DNA of 64,000 nucleotides, from assembly GCF_000463015.1 (NCBI RefSeq), contig NC_022247.1:3348001-3412000 (forward strand), given 5' to 3'. The notes beneath the pieces are model-generated. The model was not told the origin of the DNA and did not search any database. It saw only the letters and a list, made by a program, of their open reading frames with translations. Positions within the stretch are counted from its first letter, which is position 1, and the number at the start of each line of letters is the position of its first letter. The stretch is from Variovorax paradoxus B4 (GTDB lineage: Bacteria; Pseudomonadota; Gammaproteobacteria; Burkholderiales; Burkholderiaceae_C). Position numbers and translations under genes: made by a program. Shown piece after piece: positions 18,365 to 27,231 of this stretch.

Positions 18365-19933
18365 ATGATCGGTCAATCGCTCCACGACCTCTGGTTCGGC
18401 TTCGGCGTTGCGTTCCAGGGCTCGAACCTGCTGTGGTCCTTCTTCGGCGTGCTGGTGGGCAACCTGATCGGCGTGCTGCCGGGCATGGGCGCGCTGCAGG
18501 CCATCTCGATCCTGCTGCCGCTCACCTACGTGATGCATCCGGTGCCCGCCATCCTGATGCTGGCAGGCATCTTCTACGGCTCGCAGTACGGCGGCGCCAT
18601 CGGCGCCATCCTGATGAACATGCCTTCGCACCCGCCGCACGCGGTGACCTGTCTCGACGGGTATCCGATGACCAAGCAGGGCAAGGGCGGCGTCGCGCTC
18701 GGGGTGACGATGATCGCCTCGTTCTTCGCGGCGTCGGTCGGCATCATCGTGATGATCTTCGCCTCGCCGCTCCTGGTGCAGATCGCGTTCAAGTTCGGCC
18801 CGACCGAGATCTTCTCGATCATGCTGCTGGGCCTGCTCGCGGGCTCGACCATGTCGCGCGGCTCGCCGCTCAAGGGCGTGGCGATGACGATCTTCGGTCT
18901 CTTGTGCGGCGTGGTCGGCACCGACGTGAACAGCGGCAGTTTCCGCTTCGCCTTCAACCTGCCCGAACTGAGCGACGGCCTCGAACTGGTGGCCATCTCG
19001 ATGGGCCTGTTCGGCGTGGCCGACTTCCTGCTCAACGTGAACCGCATGAAGAGCATCGGAGACACGGGCACGCTCAAGCTCAGCGACATGCGGCCCAGCA
19101 AGGAAGAACTCAAGCGCGCCTTTCCCGCGATGATCCGCGGCACCATCGTGGGCACGGTGTTCGGCGCGATGCCGGGCACGGGCCCGACCATCACCACCTT
19201 CATCGCCTATGCGCTGGAGCGCAAGGTGTCGAAGACGCCGAACAAGTTCGGCACCGGCATGATCGAAGGCGTGGCCGGCCCCGAGGCCTCGGCCCACTCG
19301 AAGACGCAGGTCGACTTCATTCCCACGATGAGCCTGGGCATTCCGGGCGACGCGGTGATGGCGCTGATCCTCGGTGCGCTGCTGATCCAGGGCATCCAGC
19401 CCGGCCCGCAGCTCATCACCGAGCATCCGGACATCTTCTGGGGCCTGATCGCCTCGTTCTGGATCGGCAACGTGATCCTCGTGGTGCTGAACGTGCCGCT
19501 GATCGGCGTGTGGGTGAAGCTGCTGAAGGTGCCCTACAAGTACCTGTTCCCGGCCGCGATGTTCTTCATTGCGACGGGTGTGTACAGCACGCAGAACAGC
19601 CTGTTCCAGATCTGGGAGGTGCTGGTGTTCGGCATCGTCGGCGCGGTGCTGATGACGCTGGAGTTCTCGGTCGCGCCCATCCTGCTGGGGTTCGTGCTCG
19701 GGCCGATGGTGGAAGAGAACTTCCGCCGCGCGCTGCTGCTCTCGCGCGGCGACATGTCGGTGTTCGTGACGCGGCCGATCAGCGGCACCTTCATCGGCCT
19801 GTGCGCGCTGTTGCTGATGGGCGTCGGCTACTCGGCATGGCGCGCACGCAGCCACCGCAAGGCCATGCTCGAACTACCGAAGGCGCCCGATAGCGCGCCG
19901 CCTGCGGAGGCGGTCGCGATCGGCGGCAAGTAA
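18365..19933 (+). CDS. Tripartite tricarboxylate transporter large membrane subunit, TctA family
   Basis: A 522-residue polytopic membrane protein with about 10-12 helices. It shows the internal-repeat TctA pattern: 'GNLIGVLPGMGALQAISILL' in the first half and 'GTVFGAMPGTGPTITTFIAY' in the second. After the first motif the usual NIPGxP loop reads 'MNMPSHPPHAVT', a noticeable deviation that could alter solute choice. The gene forms a unit with tctB and ends just before a strong intrinsic terminator. Confidence 0.87.
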   Translation: MIGQSLHDLWFGFGVAFQGSNLLWSFFGVLVGNLIGVLPGMGALQAISILLPLTYVMHPVPAILMLAGIFYGSQYGGAIGAILMNMPSHPPHAVTCLDGYPMTKQGKGGVALGVTMIASFFAASVGIIVMIFASPLLVQIAFKFGPTEIFSIMLLGLLAGSTMSRGSPLKGVAMTIFGLLCGVVGTDVNSGSFRFAFNLPELSDGLELVAISMGLFGVADFLLNVNRMKSIGDTGTLKLSDMRPSKEELKRAFPAMIRGTIVGTVFGAMPGTGPTITTFIAYALERKVSKTPNKFGTGMIEGVAGPEASAHSKTQVDFIPTMSLGIPGDAVMALILGALLIQGIQPGPQLITEHPDIFWGLIASFWIGNVILVVLNVPLIGVWVKLLKVPYKYLFPAAMFFIATGVYSTQNSLFQIWEVLVFGIVGAVLMTLEFSVAPILLGFVLGPMVEENFRRALLLSRGDMSVFVTRPISGTFIGLCALLLMGVGYSAWRARSHRKAMLELPKAPDSAPPAEAVAIGGK

Positions 19934-19942
19934 GCAGAGAGG

Positions 19943-19970
19943 AAGGCCCGCTCAGTCGGGCCTTTTTTTT
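19943..19970 (+). terminator. Intrinsic terminator of the tctBA unit
   Basis: A clean stem AAGGCCCG / CGGGCCTT with a six-base loop is followed directly by eight T residues, ten bases after the tctA stop. It is the best intrinsic terminator seen in the window. Confidence 0.9.
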
Positions 19971-20036
19971 GCGAATCGTGCGCTCGCTCTTGTTCAGGGC
20001 GGTCGTTGATCGGCGGTACACCTACAGCTTGCCCTG

Positions 20037-20130
20037 GTGCACAGGGCACCGGGTGCTCCCCGCAGCGAAATCAAGGAGGAGCCGAAGGCGGGGGACATTC
20101 GCGGAGAGGAGTACCCGGTGGCCTGTGCAC
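20037..20130 (+). repeat. Dispersed palindromic element, copy 1
   Basis: A 94-base imperfect palindrome bounded by GTGCAC at both ends. The outer stem pairs GTGCACAGGGCACCGGGT with the reverse complement at 20113-20130. Inside it, GCGAA pairs with TTCGC, and GCC-GAA-GGC forms an apical loop. The sequence between stems is nearly identical to copy 2 (24185-24278), and its core is shared with copy 3 (57871-57948). The left flank (19995-20036) shares TGTTCAGGGC and TTGATCGGC with sequence next to the other copies. It lies between convergent genes, and the reading frames through it are not credible. Confidence 0.75.
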
Positions 20131-20154
20131 GCGCCACGAATAACGCCCCAGAGA

Positions 20155-21078
20155 TCAGACAGGCGTCGTTCCGACATCGGGCTCGCGCACGCCAAAGGGC
20201 TTGCCGGGCAGCGGAATGAACTCGGTCTCGCCAGGCACATGTCCCATGCGCTGGGCGGCCCAGTCGGAGCCGGCTTCCAGGATGCGCTCGCGCCGGCTCG
20301 AGACGAAATTCCAGGTGATGTAGCGCGGGCCGTCGAGCGGCTCGCCGCCGATCACCATCAGGCGCGCGGCGGTGCCGGAGGTCAGCACCGCGCCCTGGCC
20401 ATCGGGCAGCACCGCCATGGTGTGCGCGGGGATCGATTCGCCATTGACGCTCGCATCGGCATCGACAACGTAGACGGCCAACTCGGGTGCCAGTGCGGGC
20501 AGCTCGAAACGGCCGCCTGCGGGCAATGCGATGTCGAGGTAGATCGTCTGCGACAGTGTCTTGACTGGCGAGCGTTGGTCAAAGGCCTCGCCCACCAGCA
20601 CGCGCACCGCCGCGCCCTGCTCCACCACCTCGGGAATGGCACTGGCCGGCGTGTGCTCGAAGCTCGGCTCGGCTTCTTCATGCGCCTGCGGCAAGGCAGC
20701 CCAGAGCTGCAGCCCGTGGTTGACGTAGGTGTCGGCCTTGAGGCGTTCGGGCTTGCGCTCGGAGTGCACGATGCCGCGCCCCGCGGTCATCCAGTTGATG
20801 GCGCCGGGCAGGATCTCCTGCACGCTGCCGAGGCTGTCGCGATGCATCATCGCGCCCTCGAAAAGATAGGTGACCGTGGACAGGCCGATGTGCGGATGCG
20901 GCCGCACGTCGTGCTCCATGCCGGGCTGCTCGGTGGCCGGCCCGAAGTGGTCGAAGAACACGAACGGCCCGACCGAACGGCGTTGCGCCGCCGGCAGCAG
21001 GCGTCGCACCTTGAAGCCGCCGCCGAGGTCCTTGTCGTGCGGTTGAAGCAACTGGGTCTGGGCGGCGGTGTCGGTCAT
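20155..21078 (-). CDS. Pirin family protein
   Basis: A 307-residue bicupin pirin starting at ATG 21078. The N-terminal cupin has the metal-ligand segment 'VRPHPHIGLSTVTYLFEG' and 'GRGIVHSE'; the C-terminal pirin domain follows. Pirins are mononuclear Fe(II) proteins; some act as quercetinases or redox-linked regulators, and the substrate here is unknown. It is the last gene of a four-gene minus-strand set (pirin, DoxX, flavodoxin, pirin) that points to redox or electrophile stress. Confidence 0.9.
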   Translation of the reverse strand: MTDTAAQTQLLQPHDKDLGGGFKVRRLLPAAQRRSVGPFVFFDHFGPATEQPGMEHDVRPHPHIGLSTVTYLFEGAMMHRDSLGSVQEILPGAINWMTAGRGIVHSERKPERLKADTYVNHGLQLWAALPQAHEEAEPSFEHTPASAIPEVVEQGAAVRVLVGEAFDQRSPVKTLSQTIYLDIALPAGGRFELPALAPELAVYVVDADASVNGESIPAHTMAVLPDGQGAVLTSGTAARLMVIGGEPLDGPRYITWNFVSSRRERILEAGSDWAAQRMGHVPGETEFIPLPGKPFGVREPDVGTTPV

Positions 21079-21103
21079 CGTGGGCTCCGTGGGTGACTGG
21101 GTT

Positions 21104-21655
21104 TTATCCGCGCGATCTTGCCACTTCGGCGATGCGCTCGCCGAAAGCGCGCGCGGTGTCGAAGTCGCCCTTGAACATTTCCGCCGGGCTCGCATCCGAA
21201 GGCGACTGCGTCAGCAGGCCGCCGTAGCCGCCCATGTAGTTCATCGAATCGCGCGTGGCCGCCTTGTTGTTGGTCGGCAGGATGCCCATGCTGACCCAGA
21301 TGCCGCTGTGCTGCATCGCGAGCGTCCACAGGTAGCTCAGGGTCGCGACCTTGTCGCCGTTCATGGTGGCGCTGTTGGTGAAGCCCGCGAAGAGCTTGTC
21401 CTTCCAGCCCTGCGTGTACCAGACCTTGGACGACGCATCGGCGAACTTCTTGAACTGCCAGCTCACGCCGCCCATGTAGGTCGGCGAGCCGAAGATGATC
21501 GCGTCGGCCGCGGCCAGCGTCCCCCAACCGCCTTCGGGCAGGTTGCCGTCGGCGTCGATGGCGAGCAACTGCGCGCCCGCGCCGTCGGCCACGGCTTGCG
21601 CCACGCGCTGGGTGTGGCCGTAGCCGGAATGAAAGACGACGACGATGTTTGCCAT
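21104..21655 (-). CDS. Flavodoxin-family NAD(P)H:quinone oxidoreductase-like protein
   Basis: A 183-residue flavodoxin-fold protein. The FMN phosphate loop appears as 'VVFHSGYGHTQRVAQAV', and 'IIFGSPTYMGGVSWQFKKF' and 'YMGGYGGL' match the WrbA-like group. WrbA proteins reduce quinones by two electrons. This protein is shorter than WrbA (about 198 residues) and lacks part of its tetramer insertion, so WrbA itself is not claimed. It lies 25 bp upstream of the pirin gene. Confidence 0.85.
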   Translation of the reverse strand: MANIVVVFHSGYGHTQRVAQAVADGAGAQLLAIDADGNLPEGGWGTLAAADAIIFGSPTYMGGVSWQFKKFADASSKVWYTQGWKDKLFAGFTNSATMNGDKVATLSYLWTLAMQHSGIWVSMGILPTNNKAATRDSMNYMGGYGGLLTQSPSDASPAEMFKGDFDTARAFGERIAEVARSRG

Positions 21656-21709
21656 TGGGCGATTCTCCTGAACGGAAGCGATGATCAGTGGTGTCGAATG
21701 GGGGAGAGC

Positions 21710-22129
21710 CTACTTCTTGTCGACGCTGAAGCGGCCGGGACCGAAGGCCGAGAGGGCGAGCAGGCCACCGGCGATCGCGATGTTCTTGTTGAAGTTGATC
21801 TGCTGCATCATTTTCACGGCGTCGGGCGCCGACCAGTACTTGTGGAAGAACAGCGCGGCGGCCACGGTGAAGATCGCCATCGCAATGGCAGTCCAGCGGG
21901 TCTTGAAGCCCACCAGCAGCGCGATGCCAAGGACGAGTTCGACCAGGATGGCGATCGCGGCGCCTACTTCCGGCAGCGGCAGGCCCACCGAGTTGATGTA
22001 GCCGACGGTGCCCGCAAAGCCCATGAGCTTGCCGATGCCGGCGGGAATGAACAGGTAGGCGATCAGGGCACGGCCGATCAGGGCCAGCGTGTCCTGGGCT
22101 GCGTTGGGGGGGGTGGTGGTGCTTGCCAT
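21710..22129 (-). CDS. DoxX family membrane protein
   Basis: A 139-residue protein with four predicted membrane helices, starting at ATG 22129; an upstream in-frame start at 22198 would add a non-conserved hydrophobic tail. The pattern 'LIGRALIAYLFIPAGIGKLMGF' is typical of DoxX/YphA proteins. Members are linked to redox stress and often sit beside pirins and quinone reductases, as here. No catalytic residues can be named. Confidence 0.85.
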   Translation of the reverse strand: MASTTTPPNAAQDTLALIGRALIAYLFIPAGIGKLMGFAGTVGYINSVGLPLPEVGAAIAILVELVLGIALLVGFKTRWTAIAMAIFTVAAALFFHKYWSAPDAVKMMQQINFNKNIAIAGGLLALSAFGPGRFSVDKK

Positions 22130-22212
22130 GGTTGAAAACTCCTCGATTGTCGAAATGAAAAATGGAAAGGAACAGGGGAAAAAGAAGCCGGGCGACACGC
22201 GCCCGGCATGGA

Positions 22213-22914
22213 TCAGGCGGCCAGGTCGAACACCAGCACTTCGGCATCCTTGCCGGCGCCGAGCGTGAGCTGCGATTCGCCTTCGAGCATCGCGGCGTCG
22301 CCGCCCGCGAGCTTCTGGCCATTGACTTCGAGCTCGCCGCGCACCAGGTGCACGTAGCTCTTGCGCTTCGGATCGAGCGCCAGGCTGGCCTTCTCGTCGC
22401 CGTCGAGCAGGCCTGCGAACAGGCGCGCATCGGCGTGCACCGTCACCGAGCCGTCGGCACCGTCGGGCGAGGCCACGAGGCGCAGCTTGCCGCGCTTCTC
22501 GGCGTCGCTGAACTTCTTCTGCTCGTAGCCCGGCGCAATGCCGCGCACGTTCGGCTCGATCCAGATCTGCAGGAAGTGCGTGGTCTCGTCGGCCTTGTGG
22601 TTGAACTCGCTGTGCATCACGCCGCGGCCGGCGCTCATGCGCTGCACGTCGCCCGGAGGAATGGACTCCACGTTGCCCATGCTGTCCTTGTGCGCCAGTT
22701 CGCCCGAGAGCACGTAGCTGATGATCTCCATGTCCTTGTGGCCGTGGGTGCCGAAGCCGGCGCCCGCCGCCACGCGGTCTTCGTTGATCACCCGCAGGTT
22801 GCCGAAACCCATGTGGGCCGGGTCGTAGTAGCCGGCAAAGGAAAAGCTGTGGAACGAGCGCAGCCAGCCATGGTCGGCATAACCGCGTTCCTGTGATTTA
22901 CGGACTTGCAACAT
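22213..22914 (-). CDS. Pirin family protein, YhhW-like
   Basis: A 233-residue bicupin protein of YhhW length, starting at ATG 22914. The metal-binding motif 'GTHGHKDMEIISYVLSG' and 'GRGVMHSEFN' supply three His and one Glu. YhhW has quercetin 2,3-dioxygenase activity in vitro; whether this one does is unknown. It is the first gene of the minus-strand redox set and is divergent from a LysR regulator. Confidence 0.9.
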   Translation of the reverse strand: MLQVRKSQERGYADHGWLRSFHSFSFAGYYDPAHMGFGNLRVINEDRVAAGAGFGTHGHKDMEIISYVLSGELAHKDSMGNVESIPPGDVQRMSAGRGVMHSEFNHKADETTHFLQIWIEPNVRGIAPGYEQKKFSDAEKRGKLRLVASPDGADGSVTVHADARLFAGLLDGDEKASLALDPKRKSYVHLVRGELEVNGQKLAGGDAAMLEGESQLTLGAGKDAEVLVFDLAA

Positions 22915-23058
22915 CGTCAGACTCCTTCGGCCGTTCCCCGGGGGGATGTTCCGGCCTTCTTCGTATGCCGCGCCGGATGCGCAGCGGATGTGAAGAACTT
23001 TAGGCCCGTACCCCATGGACAAAAGCGCCTGCTTTTGATGGCATCATTCAAATTTTTT

Positions 23059-23074
23059 GATCGATCAATCGATC
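23059..23074. promoter_or_regulatory. Palindromic candidate operator between pirin and LysR genes
   Basis: A perfect inverted repeat GATCGAT-CA-ATCGATC stands just upstream of the LysR start, in the divergent intergenic region of a LysR gene and its presumed targets. LysR regulators typically bind such dyads. Binding is inferred from position and symmetry alone. Confidence 0.45.
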
Positions 23075-23086
23075 CATGGAGCCGCC

Positions 23087-24040
23087 ATGCCCAGCGCCAG
23101 AGACGTACTGACCCCCGATGCGCTCGCCATGCTGCAGACCGTGGCCAGCACCGGCAGCTTTGCCGGCGCCGCGCGCGCGCTCAACCTCGTGCCCAGCGCG
23201 CTCAGCTACCGCGTGCGCCAGATCGAGGACGCGCTCGACGTGCTGCTGTTCGACCGCAGCGCGCGCCAGGCCCGCATCACCGAGGCCGGCGCCGAACTGC
23301 TGCGCGAGGCGGCGCGGCTGCTGGGCGAGATCGATGCGGTGGCCAACCGCGTCAAGCGCGTGGCCACCGGCTGGGAGCCGATGCTGACCATTGCGGTCGA
23401 CAGCGTGATCGCGCGCGACCCGCTGCTCGACCTTGCCACCGCCTTCTTCGCGCTCGATCCGCCCACGCGGCTCAAGCTGCGCGACGAAACCCTGCTCGGC
23501 ACCATCGAGGCGCTGACCAGCGGCGAGGCCGACCTGGCCATTGGCGCGGTGCTCGACGCGGCGAGCCTGGCCTTCACCGCCACCGGCATCCGCAGCCGGC
23601 CCATCGGCGAGCTGTGTTTCGTCTACGCCGTGGCGCCGCATCATCCGCTGGCACGCTTGCCCGAGCCATTGACCGATGCGGTGCTGCGCCAGCATCGCGC
23701 GGTGGCGGCCGCCGACTCGGTGCGCAGCGGGCCCAGCATGACGGTCAACCTCGTCGGCGGACAGGACGTGCTCACCGTGCCGAGCATGCAGGCCAAGCTG
23801 GCGGCGCAGCTGCACGGCCTTGGCGGCGGCTTTCTGCCCGAGCCGATGGCGCGGCCCTACATCGAGGCCGGCCACCTGGTCGAGCGCAAGACCGAACGCC
23901 AGCCGCCCCTGGCCACCATGCACTGCGCCTGGCGCGTGCGCAGCGCGGGCGGGCCGGGCCGCGCGCTCGACTGGTGGCTCGCACAGTTCGAGCACGAGGC
24001 CACACGGCGGGCGCTGCTGGAGCGGCATCGGGGGCGTTGA
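23087..24040 (+). CDS. LysR-family transcriptional regulator, likely controls the divergent pirin/DoxX/flavodoxin set
   Basis: A 317-residue regulator with start ATG 23087 after GGAG (an in-frame TTG at 23057 is less likely). The N-terminal winged helix-turn-helix reads 'TGSFAGAARALNLVPSALSY'. The C-terminal effector domain contains a Cys-poor cleft of the usual length. It is transcribed divergently from the pirin-DoxX-flavodoxin-pirin genes, the classic layout for a LysR regulator and its target. The inducer is not predictable. Confidence 0.88.
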   Translation: MPSARDVLTPDALAMLQTVASTGSFAGAARALNLVPSALSYRVRQIEDALDVLLFDRSARQARITEAGAELLREAARLLGEIDAVANRVKRVATGWEPMLTIAVDSVIARDPLLDLATAFFALDPPTRLKLRDETLLGTIEALTSGEADLAIGAVLDAASLAFTATGIRSRPIGELCFVYAVAPHHPLARLPEPLTDAVLRQHRAVAAADSVRSGPSMTVNLVGGQDVLTVPSMQAKLAAQLHGLGGGFLPEPMARPYIEAGHLVERKTERQPPLATMHCAWRVRSAGGPGRALDWWLAQFEHEATRRALLERHRGR

Positions 24041-24184
24041 CTCGGTGCGAACCGCGCGCTGACTGCACGAAAGGGGCATGTTGGAGTGCATTGTTCGAGG
24101 CGCTGCTGTTCAGGGCACGATCCCGCCGACGTGATCGTTATGCGGACCTGTTCTTGATCGGCCAGTACCACAGCCGCGCCTCTC
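24041..24184 (+). repeat. Repeated flanking module (uninterrupted form) next to element copy 2
   Basis: The stretch from about 24106 to 24180 begins TGTTCAGGGC, continues through CCGCCGACGTGATCGTT and ends with a TTGATCGGCCAGTAC segment. The same module, in reverse orientation and split by element copy 3, occurs at about 57815-57966. A shortened version lies left of copy 1. Nothing in it looks coding. The first 65 bases after the LysR stop show nothing recognisable. Confidence 0.6.
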
Positions 24185-24278
24185 GTGCACAGGGCATCGG
24201 GTGCTCCCCGCAGCGAAATAAAGGAGGAGCCGAAGGCGGGGGACATTCGCGGAGGGGAGCACCCGATGCCCTGTGCAC
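24185..24278 (+). repeat. Dispersed palindromic element, copy 2
   Basis: A 94-base element almost identical to copy 1. Its outer stem is essentially perfect: the left-arm variant GGGCATCGGGTGCTCC is matched on the right by GGAGCACCCGATGCCC. The C-to-T change relative to copy 1 is compensated by G-to-A on the other arm. It has the same inner GCGAA/TTCGC stem and GCC-GAA-GGC apex. It lies between the LysR gene and the FAD oxidoreductase gene. Confidence 0.78.
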
Positions 24279-24375
24279 GCACCCCGAACAGGACACGTCC
24301 TCCTGCCCCGCTCCCGGACCGATGTAGAGTCCGGACACATCCATCCGTCTCCCGTACACAAGAAAAGAGTCCCTC

Positions 24376-25458
24376 ATGACCACTCGCGCAACTGCAAAGG
24401 CGACCGACCGCCACCGACCCCCCGCCGCTCCACGCCACTACGCCGTCGTCGGCGCCGGCATTGCCGGCGTGGCCTGTGCCCGAACGCTGGTGCAGGCCGG
24501 CCACAAGGCCACGGTGTTCGAACGCGAGGCTGCGCCCGGCGGGCGCATGGCCAGCGTCGACTCCGCCTTCGGCCGCTTCGACAGCGGCACGCAGTACTTC
24601 ACCGTGCGCGATCCGCGCTTTGCGCTGGCGCTCGAAGCCACGCCCAATCTCTGCCGTCCCTGGAGCGCAAACCTCGTGCGCGTGCTCGATGCGCACGGCC
24701 GCGTGGCGGAAGCCGCATTGCCCGGGCACGAATCGCATTGGGTGGCGCAGCCCGGCATGGATGCCCTGGTGGCCCACTGGGCCGCGCCGCTGGGCGACAG
24801 CCTCGTGGTCGACACGCAGGTGACGCAGATCGAACCCGACGCGCTCGACCCCAAGCGCTGGCAGCTGCGCACCGCGGGCGAAGACGATTCGCAGCACGTG
24901 TACTCGGGCTTCGACGCCGTGCTGCTGGCCGTGCCGCCCTCGCGCACGCGCGTGCTGCTGGGCGACGGCAAGCTGTCCGCCTCCATCAGCCAGAAGATCG
25001 AGCCGGTGCGCATTGCGCCCTGCTGGACGCTGATGATCGCCTTCCCCCAGGCCAACCAGGCCAACATGTCGCACCTCGGCCCGCAGTGGAATGCAGCGCG
25101 CAGCACCCACCACCGCGTGGCATGGCTCGCACGCGAGTCGTCCAAGCCCGGTCGCGAACGCGTCGAGCGCTGGACGCTGCAGGCCAGCGCCGCGTGGTCG
25201 CAGGAGCACCTGCGCGACGACGCCGCACGCGTCGAAGCCAAGCTGCTGCGCGCCTTCGCCGAGATCACCGGCATCCATGCCGCGCCCACGCACGCCCAGG
25301 CACGCTGCTGGAACGAAGCCCAGACCCAGGTCCCGGTCGGCAAGAGCCACCTGTGGGACGCCAAGGCGCGCATCGGCGTGGCCGGCGACTGGTGCACCGG
25401 CCATCGGGTCGAAGACGCGTTCCTCTCGGGACTCTCGCTGGCGCTCGCAGTGATCTGA
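24376..25458 (+). CDS. FAD-dependent amine oxidase-like (renalase-type) oxidoreductase
   Basis: A 360-residue flavoprotein. The N-terminal dinucleotide-binding fold reads '[21 protein letters not shown]', then '[12 protein letters not shown]' and '[17 protein letters not shown]', a pattern typical of bacterial renalase-like proteins. The C-terminal '[19 protein letters not shown]' closes the FAD site. The substrate is unknown; characterised renalases oxidise isomeric dihydro-NAD(P)H. The preceding region holds a repeat element, and gluQ follows seven bases after the stop. Confidence 0.82.
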   Translation: MTTRATAKATDRHRPPAAPRHYAVVGAGIAGVACARTLVQAGHKATVFEREAAPGGRMASVDSAFGRFDSGTQYFTVRDPRFALALEATPNLCRPWSANLVRVLDAHGRVAEAALPGHESHWVAQPGMDALVAHWAAPLGDSLVVDTQVTQIEPDALDPKRWQLRTAGEDDSQHVYSGFDAVLLAVPPSRTRVLLGDGKLSASISQKIEPVRIAPCWTLMIAFPQANQANMSHLGPQWNAARSTHHRVAWLARESSKPGRERVERWTLQASAAWSQEHLRDDAARVEAKLLRAFAEITGIHAAPTHAQARCWNEAQTQVPVGKSHLWDAKARIGVAGDWCTGHRVEDAFLSGLSLALAVI

Positions 25459-25465
25459 TCCGCGG

Positions 25466-26389
25466 ATGCGTGAGACCGGCCGTTTCGCGCCCTCGCCCAC
25501 CGGTCCGCTGCATGCCGGCTCGCTGGTGGCCGCGCTCGCAAGCTGGCTCGACGTGCGTGCGCGCGGGCCGCAGGCGCGCTGGCTGATCCGCATCGAGGAC
25601 GCCGACACCGAACGCTGCCTGCCCGACATGGGCGAGCACATCCTCCGGCAGCTGGCCGACTGCGGCCTGCTGCCCGACGAAGCGCCGATATGGCAGACGC
25701 AGCGCACCGAGCGCTACGAAGCCGCGCTGGCAAGGCTGCAGGCCCTTGGCCTTGCCTACCCCTGCGGCTGTTCGCGCAAGGACATCGACGAGGCGCTGGC
25801 ACGGCTCGGCCGGCCGCACACGCGCCATGGTGAGCGGGTCTACCCCGGCACCTGCCGCGACGGGCTGCATGGCAAACCCGCACGCGCCTGGCGCTTCGCC
25901 ACCGAGAAGTTCGAATCCGCCCAGCCGGCACTTGCGTCCGGCGAACTCTGCTGGACCGACCGCCGCCTCGGCCGCCAATGCCAGGACGTCAGCCGCGAGG
26001 TCGGCGACTTCGTGCTGCGTCGCGCCGATGGCCCGTGGGCCTACCAGCTCGCGGTGGTGGTCGACGACGCGGAACAGGGCGTGACCGACGTGGTGCGCGG
26101 CGAAGACCTGGCCGACAACACCGCGCGCCAGATCCTGCTGCAGCGCGCGCTCGGCCTGCCGACGCCCAGCTACCTGCACGCGCCGCTGGTGCGCGGCGCC
26201 GACGGCGACAAGCTCTCCAAGCAGAACGGCGCCATCTCCATCGACACCGCAACGCCCGAAGCCGCCCTGGCCGCCCTCGACACGGCCGCGCGCGTGCTCG
26301 GGCTGCGCGCCGCCACGGCGGCCTCCTGCGCGCCGGCATTGGCCGGCTGGGTGCCCGAATGGCGCGATCTCTACAATTCGCGGCCGTAA
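25466..26389 (+). CDS. gluQ: Glutamyl-Q tRNA(Asp) synthetase
   Basis: A 307-residue truncated glutamyl-tRNA synthetase paralogue without an anticodon-binding domain, as expected for GluQRS. The class I signature is '[20 protein letters not shown]' (HIGH equivalent HAGS) and the second motif is 'KLSKQNG' (KMSKS equivalent). It glutamylates queuosine at position 34 of tRNA(Asp). The stop overlaps the trmB start by one base. Confidence 0.93.
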   Translation: MRETGRFAPSPTGPLHAGSLVAALASWLDVRARGPQARWLIRIEDADTERCLPDMGEHILRQLADCGLLPDEAPIWQTQRTERYEAALARLQALGLAYPCGCSRKDIDEALARLGRPHTRHGERVYPGTCRDGLHGKPARAWRFATEKFESAQPALASGELCWTDRRLGRQCQDVSREVGDFVLRRADGPWAYQLAVVVDDAEQGVTDVVRGEDLADNTARQILLQRALGLPTPSYLHAPLVRGADGDKLSKQNGAISIDTATPEAALAALDTAARVLGLRAATAASCAPALAGWVPEWRDLYNSRP

Positions 26390-27132
26390 TGACCTTTCCC
26401 AACACCGTGCCCCACGATTCCCCGCCAAGCGACGACGACGCGGCCGACAACAAGCCGCATCCGCTGCACCGCCGCCTCAAGAGCTTCGTGAAGCGCGCCG
26501 GCCGCACCACCGACGGCCAGGCGCGCGCCTTTGCCGAACTGGGCCCGCTGTTCCTCATCCCCTACAAGCCAGAGCCGCTTGACCTGGCGGCGGCCTTCGG
26601 CGGCCGCACGGGCCCGACCGTGCTCGAGATCGGCTTTGGCATGGGCGAGGCCACCGCGCACATCGCCACCGTGCTGCCCGAGACCAATTTCCTGTGCTGC
26701 GAAGTGCACGAGCCCGGCGTGGGTGCGCTGCTCAAGCGCATCGGCGAGCAGTCGATCACCAACATCCGCATCTGCGCGCACGATGCGGTCGATGTGCTCG
26801 ACCACATGCTGCAGCCCGGTTCCCTGGCGGGCGTGCATGTGTTCTTCCCCGACCCATGGCACAAGAAGCGCCACAACAAGCGCCGCCTGATCCAGCCCGA
26901 GTTCGTGAAGAAGCTCGCCGGGCATCTGCAGCCGGGCGGCTACATCCACTGCGCCACCGACTGGCAGCCCTACGCCGAGCAGATGCTCGAGGTGCTGTCC
27001 GCCGAATCGCTGCTGCGCAACACGGCCGAAGGCTACGCACCCAAGCCCGGCTACCGGCCGCTGACCAAGTTCGAGAACCGCGGCCTCAAGCTGGGCCACG
27101 GGGTCTGGGACCTGGTGTTCCAGCGCGCCTGA
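26389..27132 (+). CDS. trmB: tRNA (guanine-N7-)-methyltransferase
   Basis: A 247-residue TrmB forming m7G46 in tRNA. The SAM-binding motif is '[16 protein letters not shown]', followed by '[13 protein letters not shown]' and the family motif '[17 protein letters not shown]'. It shares one base with the gluQ stop. A TACAAT sequence at 26371-26376, inside the end of gluQ, could supply its own promoter. Confidence 0.95.
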   Translation: MTFPNTVPHDSPPSDDDAADNKPHPLHRRLKSFVKRAGRTTDGQARAFAELGPLFLIPYKPEPLDLAAAFGGRTGPTVLEIGFGMGEATAHIATVLPETNFLCCEVHEPGVGALLKRIGEQSITNIRICAHDAVDVLDHMLQPGSLAGVHVFFPDPWHKKRHNKRRLIQPEFVKKLAGHLQPGGYIHCATDWQPYAEQMLEVLSAESLLRNTAEGYAPKPGYRPLTKFENRGLKLGHGVWDLVFQRA

Positions 27133-27152
27133 GGCCGCCCTCCCTGAATCCC

Positions 27153-27174
27153 GGCGGCGAGGCCTCTCGCCGCC
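27153..27174 (+). terminator. Hairpin after trmB
   Basis: A stem GGCGGCGA / TCGCCGCC with a six-base loop, 20 bases after the trmB stop. It is followed only by TTCCCC, so it may act weakly or as a Rho-assisted end. Confidence 0.4.
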
Positions 27175-27231
27175 TTCCCCGCGGGCACCGAACTTGCTAC
27201 ACTTTTTTACTACTGTGAAAAAAGGTGACCC

